A stretch of DNA of 64,000 nucleotides from an uncultured Croceitalea sp. (GCA_947494805.1 CANLWK010000004.1:186001-250000); one strand, 5' to 3'. Numbered from the stretch's first letter, positions 46,502-55,459 are shown. The notes: generated by a model from the letters alone, not told the origin. Program-made: numbers and translations.

Positions 46502-46510
46502 AGAACTTTT

Positions 46511-47398
46511 TTAAGTAACTGCGAAAATTTTTGCAAGTAAAATTGATAATGGCAACAATGCTATGATGAGTACCCCTACCCATAGGCTTGAATGTGGCAC
46601 CGCAATTGCAGCATCTAATAGAATTATGGAAATAACACCTGTTTTAACTGCTCTTTTAATGTTCATTGGAGTATTGTCTCGATAGGCCGTCAACAATGGT
46701 AGGAATATAGCTAACATGAACACCAAAAGAAAAATAAGGTATAAACCAATTGCCGAAGTTGACCAATAGCTCAAATAACCGACCAAGAAAACGACAATTG
46801 CATATAGTATGGCCGCCAAGATTATGTTTTTTTTATTTTTTCCGTGCACTTCACCTTGGCTCACCGTGGTTATGGCGGCGATATAAATAATGGGAACAAT
46901 AGCATATACCGCATAGTCAAAATTACCAAAAACGGACATTCCCAATAGAAGGTTGAATCCGCGACAAACACCCATATTCAAGGGGCCCAAGACTTTAAAC
47001 TGTTTTGAAAAACCATCATACGCCAAAATAGCCAATGACAGCCCCACGGCTACTAGCCCGCTGGTTGTATTAACAACAAAAGCCAGCAATACACCCAAAA
47101 ACAGTAATGTAAACCCAAAAAACCTTGCTTCTGATAGTTTCACCCATCCACTGGGAATTGGGCGTTCAGGCCGCTCTATTTTGTCCAGTTCTGCATCGAA
47201 CACATCATTTAATACCACACCTCCAGCGTACAACAATACAGATGCGAGTACCAAAAGCAATCCATCGATTGTCCGAGAATATTCAAATACATTGAAGAAG
47301 CCCGCTAGAGCCAGACCAGCAATAATATCAGCTGCGGATGTGGGTAAATTTGCCGGCCGGCAAAGTTGTAAAAACCCTTTTAGCCTTACATTCATCAA
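46511..47398 (-). CDS. eboC: EboC, UbiA-family membrane prenyltransferase-like protein
   Basis: This 295-residue membrane protein has eight to nine hydrophobic segments. The first UbiA Asp motif is present and canonical, LNDVFDAELDKIERPERPIPSG, with three Asp residues. The second Asp-rich motif expected in the later loop is replaced by QGEVHGKNKKN, so Mg-diphosphate binding may differ from classical UbiA enzymes. It overlaps eboB by four bases. Prenyl transfer, or attachment of a lipid-like carrier to a metabolite, is the usual suggestion and is unproven. Confidence 0.92.
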   Translation of the reverse strand: MMNVRLKGFLQLCRPANLPTSAADIIAGLALAGFFNVFEYSRTIDGLLLVLASVLLYAGGVVLNDVFDAELDKIERPERPIPSGWVKLSEARFFGFTLLFLGVLLAFVVNTTSGLVAVGLSLAILAYDGFSKQFKVLGPLNMGVCRGFNLLLGMSVFGNFDYAVYAIVPIIYIAAITTVSQGEVHGKNKKNIILAAILYAIVVFLVGYLSYWSTSAIGLYLIFLLVFMLAIFLPLLTAYRDNTPMNIKRAVKTGVISIILLDAAIAVPHSSLWVGVLIIALLPLSILLAKIFAVT

Positions 47399-48303
47399 AC
47401 AATTTTATCGCTCCCTATTTTTGGTTCTTGACCGCGCAACACACTATTCTCATGATAGCGTTTTCTTTGGTCTATTGCTTCAGGATTCAACCAATGTTCT
47501 TCCTTCATTTTACCTGATTTACCGAACGTATCCAATGCGTTTTGATAGCAAGTCTTGACCACGTCTTCTCTTGCAATTCCTCTTTCAATCATAAGATTCG
47601 CGGTCTTGGGTACTGCCAATGGGTCACTTACGCCCCAATCGGCTGAACTGTCAACAATGATATTGGTACTACCAAATCTTCTTACCACTTCGACCATACG
47701 CTCATTGCCCATTTTTGTTTTAGGATAAATCGTGAATGCAGCAATAAAGCCCCTGTCCAAAACTTCTTGAACAGTTTCCTCATTATTGTGATCTATAACT
47801 ACGGTACTTGGATCCAAACCATGCTCTTCACAAACTTCCATACTGCGTATCGTACCTGCCTTTTTATCCCTATGTGGAGTATGGACCTGTACCATCATGT
47901 TAAGTTCTTTGGCTAACTCTAATTGCTCACGAAAATACTTATCCTCTGCAGGAGTTTGATCATCGTAACCGATTTCGCCAATGGCAACGACATTCTCTTT
48001 ATGTAAATACAAGGGCAACAACTCCATAACCTGCTCAGCAAGAGCTTCATTGTTGGCTTCTTTAGAGTTTAAGCCAATAGTACAGTAGTGTTTGATACCA
48101 AACTGGCTTGCCCTAAACGATTCCCATCCAACAAGGCTACTGAAATAGTCTTGGAAAGATCCCACTTGAGTACGTGGTTGCCCTAGCCAAAAAGAGGGTT
48201 CAATGATTGCTACGACCCCGGCTTTGGCCATAGCCTCGTAGTCATCTGTTGTTCTTGAGGTCATATGGATGTGGGGGTCAATAAATTGTAATTTTTCTTT
48301 CAT
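47395..48303 (-). CDS. eboB: EboB, TatD-family metal-dependent hydrolase
   Basis: This 302-residue amidohydrolase-type TIM barrel retains all expected metal ligands: PHIHM (His-x-His) at residue 11, Glu in AIGEIGYDD, His in QVHTPHRDK, His in VIDHNNEE, and Asp in VDSSADWG. TatD proteins are nucleases or related hydrolases, but this branch travels with the ebo genes and its substrate is unknown. It starts two bases after eboA and overlaps eboC by four. Confidence 0.92.
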   Translation of the reverse strand: MKEKLQFIDPHIHMTSRTTDDYEAMAKAGVVAIIEPSFWLGQPRTQVGSFQDYFSSLVGWESFRASQFGIKHYCTIGLNSKEANNEALAEQVMELLPLYLHKENVVAIGEIGYDDQTPAEDKYFREQLELAKELNMMVQVHTPHRDKKAGTIRSMEVCEEHGLDPSTVVIDHNNEETVQEVLDRGFIAAFTIYPKTKMGNERMVEVVRRFGSTNIIVDSSADWGVSDPLAVPKTANLMIERGIAREDVVKTCYQNALDTFGKSGKMKEEHWLNPEAIDQRKRYHENSVLRGQEPKIGSDKIV

Positions 48304-48305
48304 AG

Positions 48306-49163
48306 CTAGTTTTTAAAGTTTTCCCAGGTAAGGGATTTTTTATGTATAAGCTCTTTCAAAACTGGATAATTGTCCAGTAAGTTTTGAGCATCAGATTTAT
48401 TGGAATGGAAGCAAACTAAGGCTGCAGCTCTGTTTTCTATGCTGTTTTTGCTTTCGAAGAGGCGTTTCATATCATCTACCAATACCCCTTCTACATGATT
48501 TGATACAGGCCGCCAAAATTCAGGATCAATTTCTCGTGACGCCGCCCAACGTTCGTGAGCATAATCAGAAATGATTCTTGATAATTCTTTATTGGCCATT
48601 TGGTCAACGCCAACAATTTCTGATAAATCGCGCTGCATAAAAGCAGCCTTTAAATACATTTGATTGTATTGCTGTTCATTAAAATACTGACTTGGATATG
48701 GATTGTTCAAAGCAATTGCATCAAAAACTGTTGAAATATTTGTACGTAATGCCTCAACCCCTGCAAATTTGAATTCTTCGGACTTTGGCAGCAGAACAAG
48801 ATATTTTAAAAATGTTTCTAGTTCAGAAGTATCGGCAACTTGTATCAAGTTGGCCACTTTAACTTTGAAGAAATCAAAGTTCTCTTCCAAAACCCGATTC
48901 AACAAAAATATTCTGGTCACTTCAAGAGTATCAGCCATTTTAATACGCAGTAAGTCAGTTGTCTTATTTTGACCATACATATCAAAAGAAATAGCTTCTT
49001 TAGGCACATGAACATGGCACAAAGTGTATGTCAAATACAACTTTTTCACAGATTGTTCTTTCAATATCATTTCTAAGTTGTTGAACAACCACTGTCTTGC
49101 GTCTTTAGCAATACATTTTTCAACAATTTCTAAAAGAAGTTTACTTGGATCTGAATATGACAT
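48306..49163 (-). CDS. eboA: EboA domain protein
   Basis: This 285-residue all-helical soluble protein opens the ebo operon. Family-typical phrases are NNPYPSQYFNEQQYNQMYLKAAFM, LSEIVGVDQMANKELSRIISDYAHERWAA and REIDPEFWRPV (residues about 165-245). No enzyme motif is recognisable and no activity is known for EboA. It has a perfect -7 box on the minus strand at 49197-49204 and is divergent from the miaE-like gene. Confidence 0.92.
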   Translation of the reverse strand: MSYSDPSKLLLEIVEKCIAKDARQWLFNNLEMILKEQSVKKLYLTYTLCHVHVPKEAISFDMYGQNKTTDLLRIKMADTLEVTRIFLLNRVLEENFDFFKVKVANLIQVADTSELETFLKYLVLLPKSEEFKFAGVEALRTNISTVFDAIALNNPYPSQYFNEQQYNQMYLKAAFMQRDLSEIVGVDQMANKELSRIISDYAHERWAASREIDPEFWRPVSNHVEGVLVDDMKRLFESKNSIENRAAALVCFHSNKSDAQNLLDNYPVLKELIHKKSLTWENFKN

Positions 49164-49196
49164 GGAATGCTACTGTTAGCCCTAAAAAGCAATGCA

Positions 49197-49204
49197 CAAA
49201 TATA
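49197..49204 (-). promoter_or_regulatory. -7 element of the ebo operon
   Basis: TATATTTG on the minus strand is a perfect TAnnTTTG; predicted start near 49191, 28 bases before the eboA ATG. A TTTG lies at 49219-49222, but only 14 bases away, shorter than usual. The element lies in the 113-base divergent gap with the miaE-like gene. Confidence 0.55.
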
Positions 49205-49228
49205 ACTATAGTTATGCCCAAATATTGC

Positions 49229-49256
49229 TTGAAAGAGCTCATAACTTGTATCTTTA
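49229..49256 (+). promoter_or_regulatory. Promoter of the miaE-like gene
   Basis: TTG at 49229-49231, a 17-base spacer and TATCTTTA at 49249-49256 (one mismatch to TAnnTTTG), 20 bases before the ATG. Confidence 0.4.
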
Positions 49257-49276
49257 CGCTATAGAATTAATTGAAA

Positions 49277-49858
49277 ATGCTTGGTTTAAAATTACCTACA
49301 GATCCCAGATGGGTCAATATCGTTGAAAAGAATATTGAAGAAATATTGACAGACCATGCCTATTGTGAACAGAAAGCGGCAAGCACGGCAATATCTTTGA
49401 TTATTGGTTTTCCCGAAAAATCTGAGCTGGTAAAAGAAATGACCGCATTGGCCAGAGAAGAAATGGGACATTTCAATATGGTACATGATAATATTCTTAA
49501 GCGAGGCTGGATTCTCGGGCGCGAGCGCAAAGATGAGTATGTACTTGAGCTGATGAAATTTTTCCCCAAAGGAGGTAGTCGAAATACCCATTTGGTGCAC
49601 AAACTTTTGTATGCTGCTTTAATTGAAGCAAGAAGCTGTGAACGGTTCCGATTGCTTTCAGAGAATATCGTTGATGAAGAGCTGGCAGAGTTCTACCGCA
49701 AACTCATGGTCAGTGAAGCCAACCACTATACCATGTTCTTAAAATTTGCCCGTAAATATGGTAAACGCGATGAAGTTGACCAAAAATGGCAAGACCTATT
49801 GGCACATGAGGCCGAAATCATGAAAAATTTGGGCAAAAAAGAAACTATTCATGGTTAG
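49277..49858 (+). CDS. miaE: tRNA-(ms[2]io[6]A)-hydroxylase, MiaE-like
   Basis: This 193-residue ferritin-like diiron protein resembles MiaE, which hydroxylates the isopentenyl side chain of ms2i6A37 in tRNA. Likely iron ligands are in DHAYCEQKAAS, REEMGHFNM (Glu-x2-His), EARSCERFRLL and SEANHYTMFLKFA (Glu-x2-His). The frame opens with TTG at 49271, but the ATG at 49277 gives the normal start LGLKLPTDPRWV. It is divergent from eboA and converges with ppk, one base between the stops. Confidence 0.92.
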   Translation: MLGLKLPTDPRWVNIVEKNIEEILTDHAYCEQKAASTAISLIIGFPEKSELVKEMTALAREEMGHFNMVHDNILKRGWILGRERKDEYVLELMKFFPKGGSRNTHLVHKLLYAALIEARSCERFRLLSENIVDEELAEFYRKLMVSEANHYTMFLKFARKYGKRDEVDQKWQDLLAHEAEIMKNLGKKETIHG

Positions 49859-49859
49859 C

Positions 49860-51938
49860 CTAATCCTCTAACTTTTTCTTGTAGTAGTCATACACGGCAA
49901 ATTGAGAGCGTAATTTTGGTTTGTTATCATCTTTATACGCATTGTCATGCTTATCCGAAAACACCCGACCTTTAATATTGTCGTTCCATGAAATTTCAAA
50001 GGTATCCAACAGTTCTTGTTTAACTTCAGCATCGTAAATAGGGCAACCTACCTCAACACGATAATCAAGATTTCGAGTCATCCAATCTGCAGAACTTATA
50101 TAGATTTTTGGGTCATCATCATTTCCAAATATAAAGACCCTTGGGTGTTCTAAAAACTTGTCAACTACACTGATTGCTTCTATATTTTCACTCATACCTT
50201 CGACTCCAGGTATCAAACAATTGATTCCTCTAATAATCAACTGAATTTTCACCCCTGCCCTACTTGCCTCATACAATTTATCTACCATTTTGTACGAAGT
50301 AAAACTGTTCATTTTAATTTTTATGTAGGCGGGTTTGCCTACCAATGCATTTGCAATTTCATCATCTATAAGCCTATTAAAGACATTCTTTGTGTAGTGG
50401 GGAGAAACAATCAAATGTTTGTACTTGTTAATCTTATAGGGCACATCAAAAAAGTCAAATACCTTGTTTACTTCTTTTAAAATACCATCATGTGCAGTAA
50501 ACAACGTATAGTCTGTATATATTTTCGCTGTGGACTCATTGAAATTACCGGTACTGATAAAGCCGTAACGTTTTAAGCCATCTTGCTCTTCTCGTTCAAC
50601 AAAACAGACCTTTGTATGAACTTTTAGTCCCGGAATGCCAAATATGAGCCTTATACCTTCTTCCTGAAATATATTGGCGTATCTGATGTTAGCTTGTTCA
50701 TCAAAACGGGCTTGCAGTTCTATCTGCACTGTAACTTCTTTACCGTTCTTAGCCGCGTTTATTAAAGCCGCAGCCACTTGTGAATCGTTTGCAAGACGAT
50801 AGACTGTTAGCTTTATACGTCTGACTTTTGGGTCCAGAGCAGCCTCTTTTAAAAAGTTAATGACATATGAATAGCTCTGGTATGGGGTATATATCATATA
50901 ATCCCTAAGGGCAATTTGACCTAAAATACTGCCGTCTAGATGAAAGTCTTTCACGCGTAACGGAACAATTTTCTTGTATTGTAAATCCTTTCTGCCAAGA
51001 CTTGGAAAACCCATATAGTCCCTCCTATTATGATATCTCCCGCCAGGAATCACGCTATCCGTTTCCTCTATATTCATTTTCTCTTTTAAGAATCGGAGCG
51101 TATCCATTTTTATGCGCTTGTCATAAACAAACCGAACTGGATTACTGATTTTTCGGTGTTCAACGCTTGAAGAAATCTTATCGATAAAACTTTTGCTCAA
51201 GTCGTTATCGATGTCCAACTCGGCATCACGCGTAATTTTTATCATGTGTGCCGAAATCTCTGCATAATCAAACATGGTGAAAATCTGTCCCATACAGAAA
51301 CGAATCACATCATCGACCATCATGATATAGTTATTTCCATTCTCTTCAGGAAGCACCACAAAGCGATCCAAACGCTTCGGAATTTCAATTAGGGCATATT
51401 GTGTCTTATCATACGATTCATTCAGTGAAGCTTCTTTTTTCAAGACCATGCGTACGGCCAAATACGCAGCGGTGTCCTTTAGGTTTGGAAACTCTGCTAA
51501 GTTGTTCAAAATGATTGTAATCAGTTCGGGATTTACTTTTCTTAAAAAATAGTCCCTAACAAAAGTAGCTTGAGTAGTATTTACCTGAGTTTCATCTATG
51601 ATATAAATACGCTCCGTAGCAAGCTCATTTTCAATTTGTTGTAATATTTTTCCGCTTTTCGCTTGTAGTTGAATCACATTTTTAGTGATTTCTTCAAGTA
51701 GCACTTTAGCAGTTTCACCACCAAGAACACTTTTACCCGATTTACCAGCATCAACAATTCGTTTTACGGTGGCATATCTGACCTTAAAGAACTCATCAAG
51801 GTTATTACTGAAAATACCAAGAAAACGCAATCGCTCAATAAGCGGTACATTTTTATCAGCACTTTCTTGAAGTACTCGTTCATTAAAATGTAACCAACTT
51901 ATTTCTCTATTGACGTATTCGTTCTTTGGTTTTGTCAT
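49860..51938 (-). CDS. ppk1: Polyphosphate kinase 1
   Basis: This 692-residue enzyme reversibly transfers the gamma-phosphate of ATP to growing polyphosphate. It starts with YVNREISWLHFNERVL and contains the PLD-like HKD-type active sites with the phosphorylated His in GLKVHTKVCFVERE (about residue 440) and a second His in EHPRVFIFGNDDDPKIYISSADWMTRNLDYRVEV (described by position, about 590-625). All four domains are present. It is one base after the SixA-like phosphatase gene, so the two are in one operon with pdxH. Confidence 0.96.
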   Translation of the reverse strand: MTKPKNEYVNREISWLHFNERVLQESADKNVPLIERLRFLGIFSNNLDEFFKVRYATVKRIVDAGKSGKSVLGGETAKVLLEEITKNVIQLQAKSGKILQQIENELATERIYIIDETQVNTTQATFVRDYFLRKVNPELITIILNNLAEFPNLKDTAAYLAVRMVLKKEASLNESYDKTQYALIEIPKRLDRFVVLPEENGNNYIMMVDDVIRFCMGQIFTMFDYAEISAHMIKITRDAELDIDNDLSKSFIDKISSSVEHRKISNPVRFVYDKRIKMDTLRFLKEKMNIEETDSVIPGGRYHNRRDYMGFPSLGRKDLQYKKIVPLRVKDFHLDGSILGQIALRDYMIYTPYQSYSYVINFLKEAALDPKVRRIKLTVYRLANDSQVAAALINAAKNGKEVTVQIELQARFDEQANIRYANIFQEEGIRLIFGIPGLKVHTKVCFVEREEQDGLKRYGFISTGNFNESTAKIYTDYTLFTAHDGILKEVNKVFDFFDVPYKINKYKHLIVSPHYTKNVFNRLIDDEIANALVGKPAYIKIKMNSFTSYKMVDKLYEASRAGVKIQLIIRGINCLIPGVEGMSENIEAISVVDKFLEHPRVFIFGNDDDPKIYISSADWMTRNLDYRVEVGCPIYDAEVKQELLDTFEISWNDNIKGRVFSDKHDNAYKDDNKPKLRSQFAVYDYYKKKLED

Positions 51939-51939
51939 A

Positions 51940-52425
51940 TTATTTTAAGTCTCTTGGAAAAATTATTCTCTGAGTAATGCCGTTTTCAATCGCACTCCAT
52001 TGATTTACATCGAATTGTATTTCTGTCAAGCCAGCGGTTGGCACATTGTCAATATACTTATCTCCTAGCGTATTTACAAGGGTTGTGAATGCATAGTTGT
52101 GCCCAAATACCATAACCGTCTGAAGTTCGTCATCTAGCGTCTTTAAAAAGTCCAAAACGGCATCCCCAGAAAAATCATAAAGCTGTTTGCTAATTTGAAA
52201 CTTTTCAAAGGGATGGTTGAGCACCCTGGTCACTATCACCGCGGTATGCAATGCACGATTGGCATAACTGGAAAAAACAAAGTCTAACTTTTGATTGGTA
52301 CTTGCCAGTGACTCTGCAACAAGGGAAGCATCCCGGATGCCCCTTTCTTTCAAAGGTCGGTCTTTGTCACTGACATTATACTCCCAAGAGGATTTGCCAT
52401 GTCGCACAAAAAATACTGTTTTCAT
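51940..52425 (-). CDS. SixA-like phosphohistidine phosphatase
   Basis: This 161-residue histidine-phosphatase-family protein has the RHG motif in FFVRHGKSSWE at residue 6, the second catalytic His in VMVFGHNYAFTTLV, and Arg in DRPLKERG. This small architecture is the SixA type, which removes phosphate from phosphohistidine. It lies six bases after pdxH and one base before ppk1, an enzyme that works through a phosphohistidine intermediate. Confidence 0.9.
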   Translation of the reverse strand: MKTVFFVRHGKSSWEYNVSDKDRPLKERGIRDASLVAESLASTNQKLDFVFSSYANRALHTAVIVTRVLNHPFEKFQISKQLYDFSGDAVLDFLKTLDDELQTVMVFGHNYAFTTLVNTLGDKYIDNVPTAGLTEIQFDVNQWSAIENGITQRIIFPRDLK

Positions 52426-52431
52426 AATACT

Positions 52432-53079
52432 TTAGGGTTGTAATCGTTCCATTTTCCAATTATAATCTTCTTGAAGTTTATATCGAATGCGATCGTGCAA
52501 TCTATTTGGCCTACCCTGCCAAAATTCAATACTTTCAGGTCTTACAAGATATCCTCCCCATGTTTTCGGGCGTTCAATGACCCTGCCTTCATAACTTTTC
52601 TCTAAGCTTTTCAGACGTTCTTCCAGAACAGTCCTTGAGGCTACCACTTCGCTCTGATTCGAAACAATTGCCCCAAGCTGACTACCTACAGGTCTCGATT
52701 CAAAATAGCCATCAGAAAGGTTTTCTGCTATTTTTTCGGCCTTGCCCTTAACAATGACCTGACGTTCTAAATCTGGCCAAAAAAAAGAAAGACATACCGA
52801 GGGGTTGGCTGCGATGGCTTTTCCCTTTTCACTTTCGTAGTTCGTATAAAAAATAAAACCTTCATGGTTATATCGTTTCATCAATACCACGCGATTTTTA
52901 GGAAACCCATCTAAACCTATAGTAGAAATGGTCATCGCATTGGGTTCATCAGCACCATCCGTTGCCTCAACCTCATAAAACCATTTTTGAAATTGTTGTA
53001 ACGGGTTTTCATCTATGGAACTTTCATCGAGCTCACTTTTGTTGTAAGACTTTCTGTAATCACTTAAATCTTTTTGCAT
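52432..53079 (-). CDS. pdxH: Pyridoxamine 5'-phosphate oxidase
   Basis: This 215-residue FMN enzyme makes pyridoxal 5'-phosphate from PNP or PMP. It shows NAMTISTIGLDGFPKNRVVLMKRY, FYTNYESEKGKAIAANP and FFWPDLERQVIVKG. The C-terminal family signature is IEFWQGRPNRLHDRI, with LQEDYNWKMERLQP at the end. Length and motifs match PdxH. It leads the pdxH-sixA-ppk1 unit and lies 59 bases after rnz. Confidence 0.96.
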   Translation of the reverse strand: MQKDLSDYRKSYNKSELDESSIDENPLQQFQKWFYEVEATDGADEPNAMTISTIGLDGFPKNRVVLMKRYNHEGFIFYTNYESEKGKAIAANPSVCLSFFWPDLERQVIVKGKAEKIAENLSDGYFESRPVGSQLGAIVSNQSEVVASRTVLEERLKSLEKSYEGRVIERPKTWGGYLVRPESIEFWQGRPNRLHDRIRYKLQEDYNWKMERLQP

Positions 53080-53138
53080 GACGTAAATTGAAGTCTAACA
53101 AAGTTCAACAAAAGATACCAGAAGTAAAAGTGGCTTCT

Positions 53139-54044
53139 CTAAATTTCAAAGACCTTTCCATCATCTGCCAATTCAACAGTTTTGAAAACCTCTTGTGCCT
53201 CTTCTTTAAACAAATCAAGAGACTTATAGCGTGTAGAATAGTGACCTAAAATCAATTTGCCCACATTGGCGTTTTTTGCAATCTGTGCTGCCTGTTTAGC
53301 AGTGGTATGCTTAGTTTTTTTACACAGATGACTTTCCGAATCCAAAAAAGTGGACTCATGGTACAAAAGGTCAACACCTCTTATTTGTGGAATGATATCC
53401 TCTTTGTATGCTGTATCACTACAAAAGGCGTAACTCTTGGTTTTAGGTGGGTCAAAGGTCAACAAGGTGTTTTTAATGACTTGACCATTGTCAAGTTTTA
53501 CATCTTTGCCGTTTTTGATATTGCGAAATTGGCTTTTGTCAATCTCATATGTTTTAACAGCTTCAATATTTAAACCTCTTTGTGTTGGCTTTTCTTTGAA
53601 CAAAAAACCATTGGTATATACTCTATGGTTCAACGGAATGGTTTCTGCAATTACGTTCTCATCTTCAAAAACAACCTCAGCTTTTTTTGATGTCAATTCA
53701 TGAAAACAAAGTGGATAATTGGTCCAAGAATCACCGAGTTTTAATAGTAATGTGATGGCCTCTTTGATGCCCTTTGGTCCGTAAATGTGCAGTTCTTTTT
53801 CTCGTCCCAACAATCTAAGTGTGGATATCAGTCCTGGTAATCCAAAAAAATGATCTCCGTGTAAATGAGAGATAAATATATGTGAGATACGTGAGAACTT
53901 AAGTTTATGCTTCCGCAGTTGTACTTGTGTGCCTTCACCACAGTCAATAAGAAACATATGGTTACGAATCTCAAGTAACTGTGAAGTAGGATTGGTCAGT
54001 GTTCGTGGTGTTGCGGCATAACAGCCTAGAATGGTTAGTTTCAC
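53139..54044 (-). CDS. rnz: Ribonuclease Z
   Basis: This 301-residue metallo-beta-lactamase-fold endonuclease trims tRNA 3' ends. Metal-binding motifs are FISHLHGDHFFGLPGL (His-x-His-x-Asp-His, residue about 60), Asp in FCSDTAY, and His in ILGHYSTRY, with the AxDTxY-type pattern of tRNase Z. The start ATG at 54042-54044 gives KLTILGCYAATPR. A 153-base gap separates it from the upstream gene. Confidence 0.95.
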   Translation of the reverse strand: MKLTILGCYAATPRTLTNPTSQLLEIRNHMFLIDCGEGTQVQLRKHKLKFSRISHIFISHLHGDHFFGLPGLISTLRLLGREKELHIYGPKGIKEAITLLLKLGDSWTNYPLCFHELTSKKAEVVFEDENVIAETIPLNHRVYTNGFLFKEKPTQRGLNIEAVKTYEIDKSQFRNIKNGKDVKLDNGQVIKNTLLTFDPPKTKSYAFCSDTAYKEDIIPQIRGVDLLYHESTFLDSESHLCKKTKHTTAKQAAQIAKNANVGKLILGHYSTRYKSLDLFKEEAQEVFKTVELADDGKVFEI

Positions 54045-54197
54045 TTAATGTTCTGGGTTGGTTTCAGGTTTCGAGTTTATATTTCGTAGTTATGATTTAT
54101 TTTATTGAAGGAAAAAGATACATGTTCAAAATAAAATTTACCAAGTCAATCATGTTGTTTTGAACTTAACTTGAAACCCTAGACTTGAAACTCTCAA
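54045..54197. repeat. Intergenic stretch with GTTTCAGG/TTGAAAC repeats
   Basis: GTTTCAGGTTTCGAGTTT (54061-54078) is complementary, with one mismatch over eleven bases, to AACTTGAAACC (54169-54179). A second TTGAAAC copy follows at 54184-54190. The arrangement could fold into a stem between rnz and the upstream gene. Confidence 0.4.
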
Positions 54198-54530
54198 CTA
54201 AAGTCCAAGATCCCGTTCAATTTCTTCCATTTCTATAAGGTCCTTCGCCTCTTGAATCGTGGGTACCAAATTGATTTCATCCGGCACTTCGTCATAGGTA
54301 ACTTTTTCGGTTACCAAAATAAAAGATTTATTGGTCGCGCGATGGGCATTTGAAAGCTCTAAAAACTCCAAAATATCATCTGCCGTTAGTGTATCGAAGG
54401 AAAAGAGATTAACTATGATATTATCTACATTGATTTTAGAATAGCTATTTTTCAAATTCTCTAAAAACACTGGTAGTTCAATATTTTCTTGAAAGACAAT
54501 GGTTGTCGTTCCGTCTTTATCAAAAATCAT
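54198..54530 (-). CDS. Small STAS-like protein of unknown function
   Basis: This 110-residue acidic cytoplasmic protein has no membrane segment. NIIVNLFSFDTLTADDILEFLELSNAHRATNKSFILVTE (about 37-75) has the beta-alpha-beta pattern of a STAS/anti-anti-sigma-like fold, but the usual phosphorylated Ser is not identifiable. It lies two bases after pyrB, so it is co-transcribed with pyrR-pyrB. In flavobacteria such proteins often stand beside rnz, as here. Function unknown. Confidence 0.75.
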   Translation of the reverse strand: MIFDKDGTTTIVFQENIELPVFLENLKNSYSKINVDNIIVNLFSFDTLTADDILEFLELSNAHRATNKSFILVTEKVTYDEVPDEINLVPTIQEAKDLIEMEEIERDLGL

Positions 54531-54532
54531 AA

Positions 54533-55459
54533 CTATTTAATTTTAGATGCCAATAGATAAATTACCGCCATTCGAATAGCAACCCCATTTTCTACTTGGT
54601 TCAATATAATGGATTGTCCTGAATCAGCTACATCTGAAGTAATTTCAACTCCCCTGTTAATAGGGCCGGGGTGCATGATGACAATTTCTTTATCTAATTT
54701 TTGAAGAATTGACTTAGTGACTCCAAACTGTTGCGTATACTCTCGAGTTGTAGGAAAATAACTGATATCCATACGCTCATTTTGAACGCGGAGCATATTG
54801 GCCACATCACACCATTCCAATGCTTTTATTAAGTTGGTCTCTACTTCTACCCCCAGTGACTCAATATGTTTGGGAATCAATGTTTTTGGCCCACAGACTT
54901 TCACGTTCGCCCCTTGTAATTTTAGCGCAAAAATATTTGAAAGTGCCACTCTTGAGTGTAGGATATCACCAACAATGACTACATTTTTGCCGGCAACTTC
55001 GCTCAACTTTTCACGTATGGAATACGAATCCAATAACGCTTGCGTAGGATGTTCATGTGCACCATCACCAGCATTTACTATCGCTGCACTTACATGTTTG
55101 GACAAAAAGATGCCCGCCCCAGGGTTTGGATGTCGCATCACTACCATATCCACCTTCATGGATAAAATATTGTTTACAGTATCGATAAGAGTTTCTCCCT
55201 TTTTTAAGGAAGACTGTCCTGCAGAAAAATTGATAACATCTGCAGATAGTCTTTTTTCGGCCAACTCAAATGAAAGTTTCGTTCTGGTACTGTTCTCAAA
55301 GAAAATATTGGCAATTGTAATATCCCTAAGGGTTGGGACCTTTTTGATAGAGCGATTAATAACTTCTTTAAAGTGGTCAGCAGTTTCAAAAATGAGGTCA
55401 ATATCTTTTTTGTTCAGATACTTTATTCCCAATAAATGATTGACGCTCAATTCACTCAT
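54533..55459 (-). CDS. pyrB: Aspartate carbamoyltransferase catalytic subunit
   Basis: This 308-residue enzyme catalyses the committed step of pyrimidine synthesis, carbamoyl phosphate plus aspartate to carbamoyl aspartate. The carbamoyl-phosphate loop is FFENSTRTKLSFELA (about residue 55). GAHEHPTQALLDSYSI and VIMHPGPINRGVEI are also diagnostic. No pyrI regulatory subunit is nearby; it follows pyrR by three bases. Confidence 0.97.
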   Translation of the reverse strand: MSELSVNHLLGIKYLNKKDIDLIFETADHFKEVINRSIKKVPTLRDITIANIFFENSTRTKLSFELAEKRLSADVINFSAGQSSLKKGETLIDTVNNILSMKVDMVVMRHPNPGAGIFLSKHVSAAIVNAGDGAHEHPTQALLDSYSIREKLSEVAGKNVVIVGDILHSRVALSNIFALKLQGANVKVCGPKTLIPKHIESLGVEVETNLIKALEWCDVANMLRVQNERMDISYFPTTREYTQQFGVTKSILQKLDKEIVIMHPGPINRGVEITSDVADSGQSIILNQVENGVAIRMAVIYLLASKIK

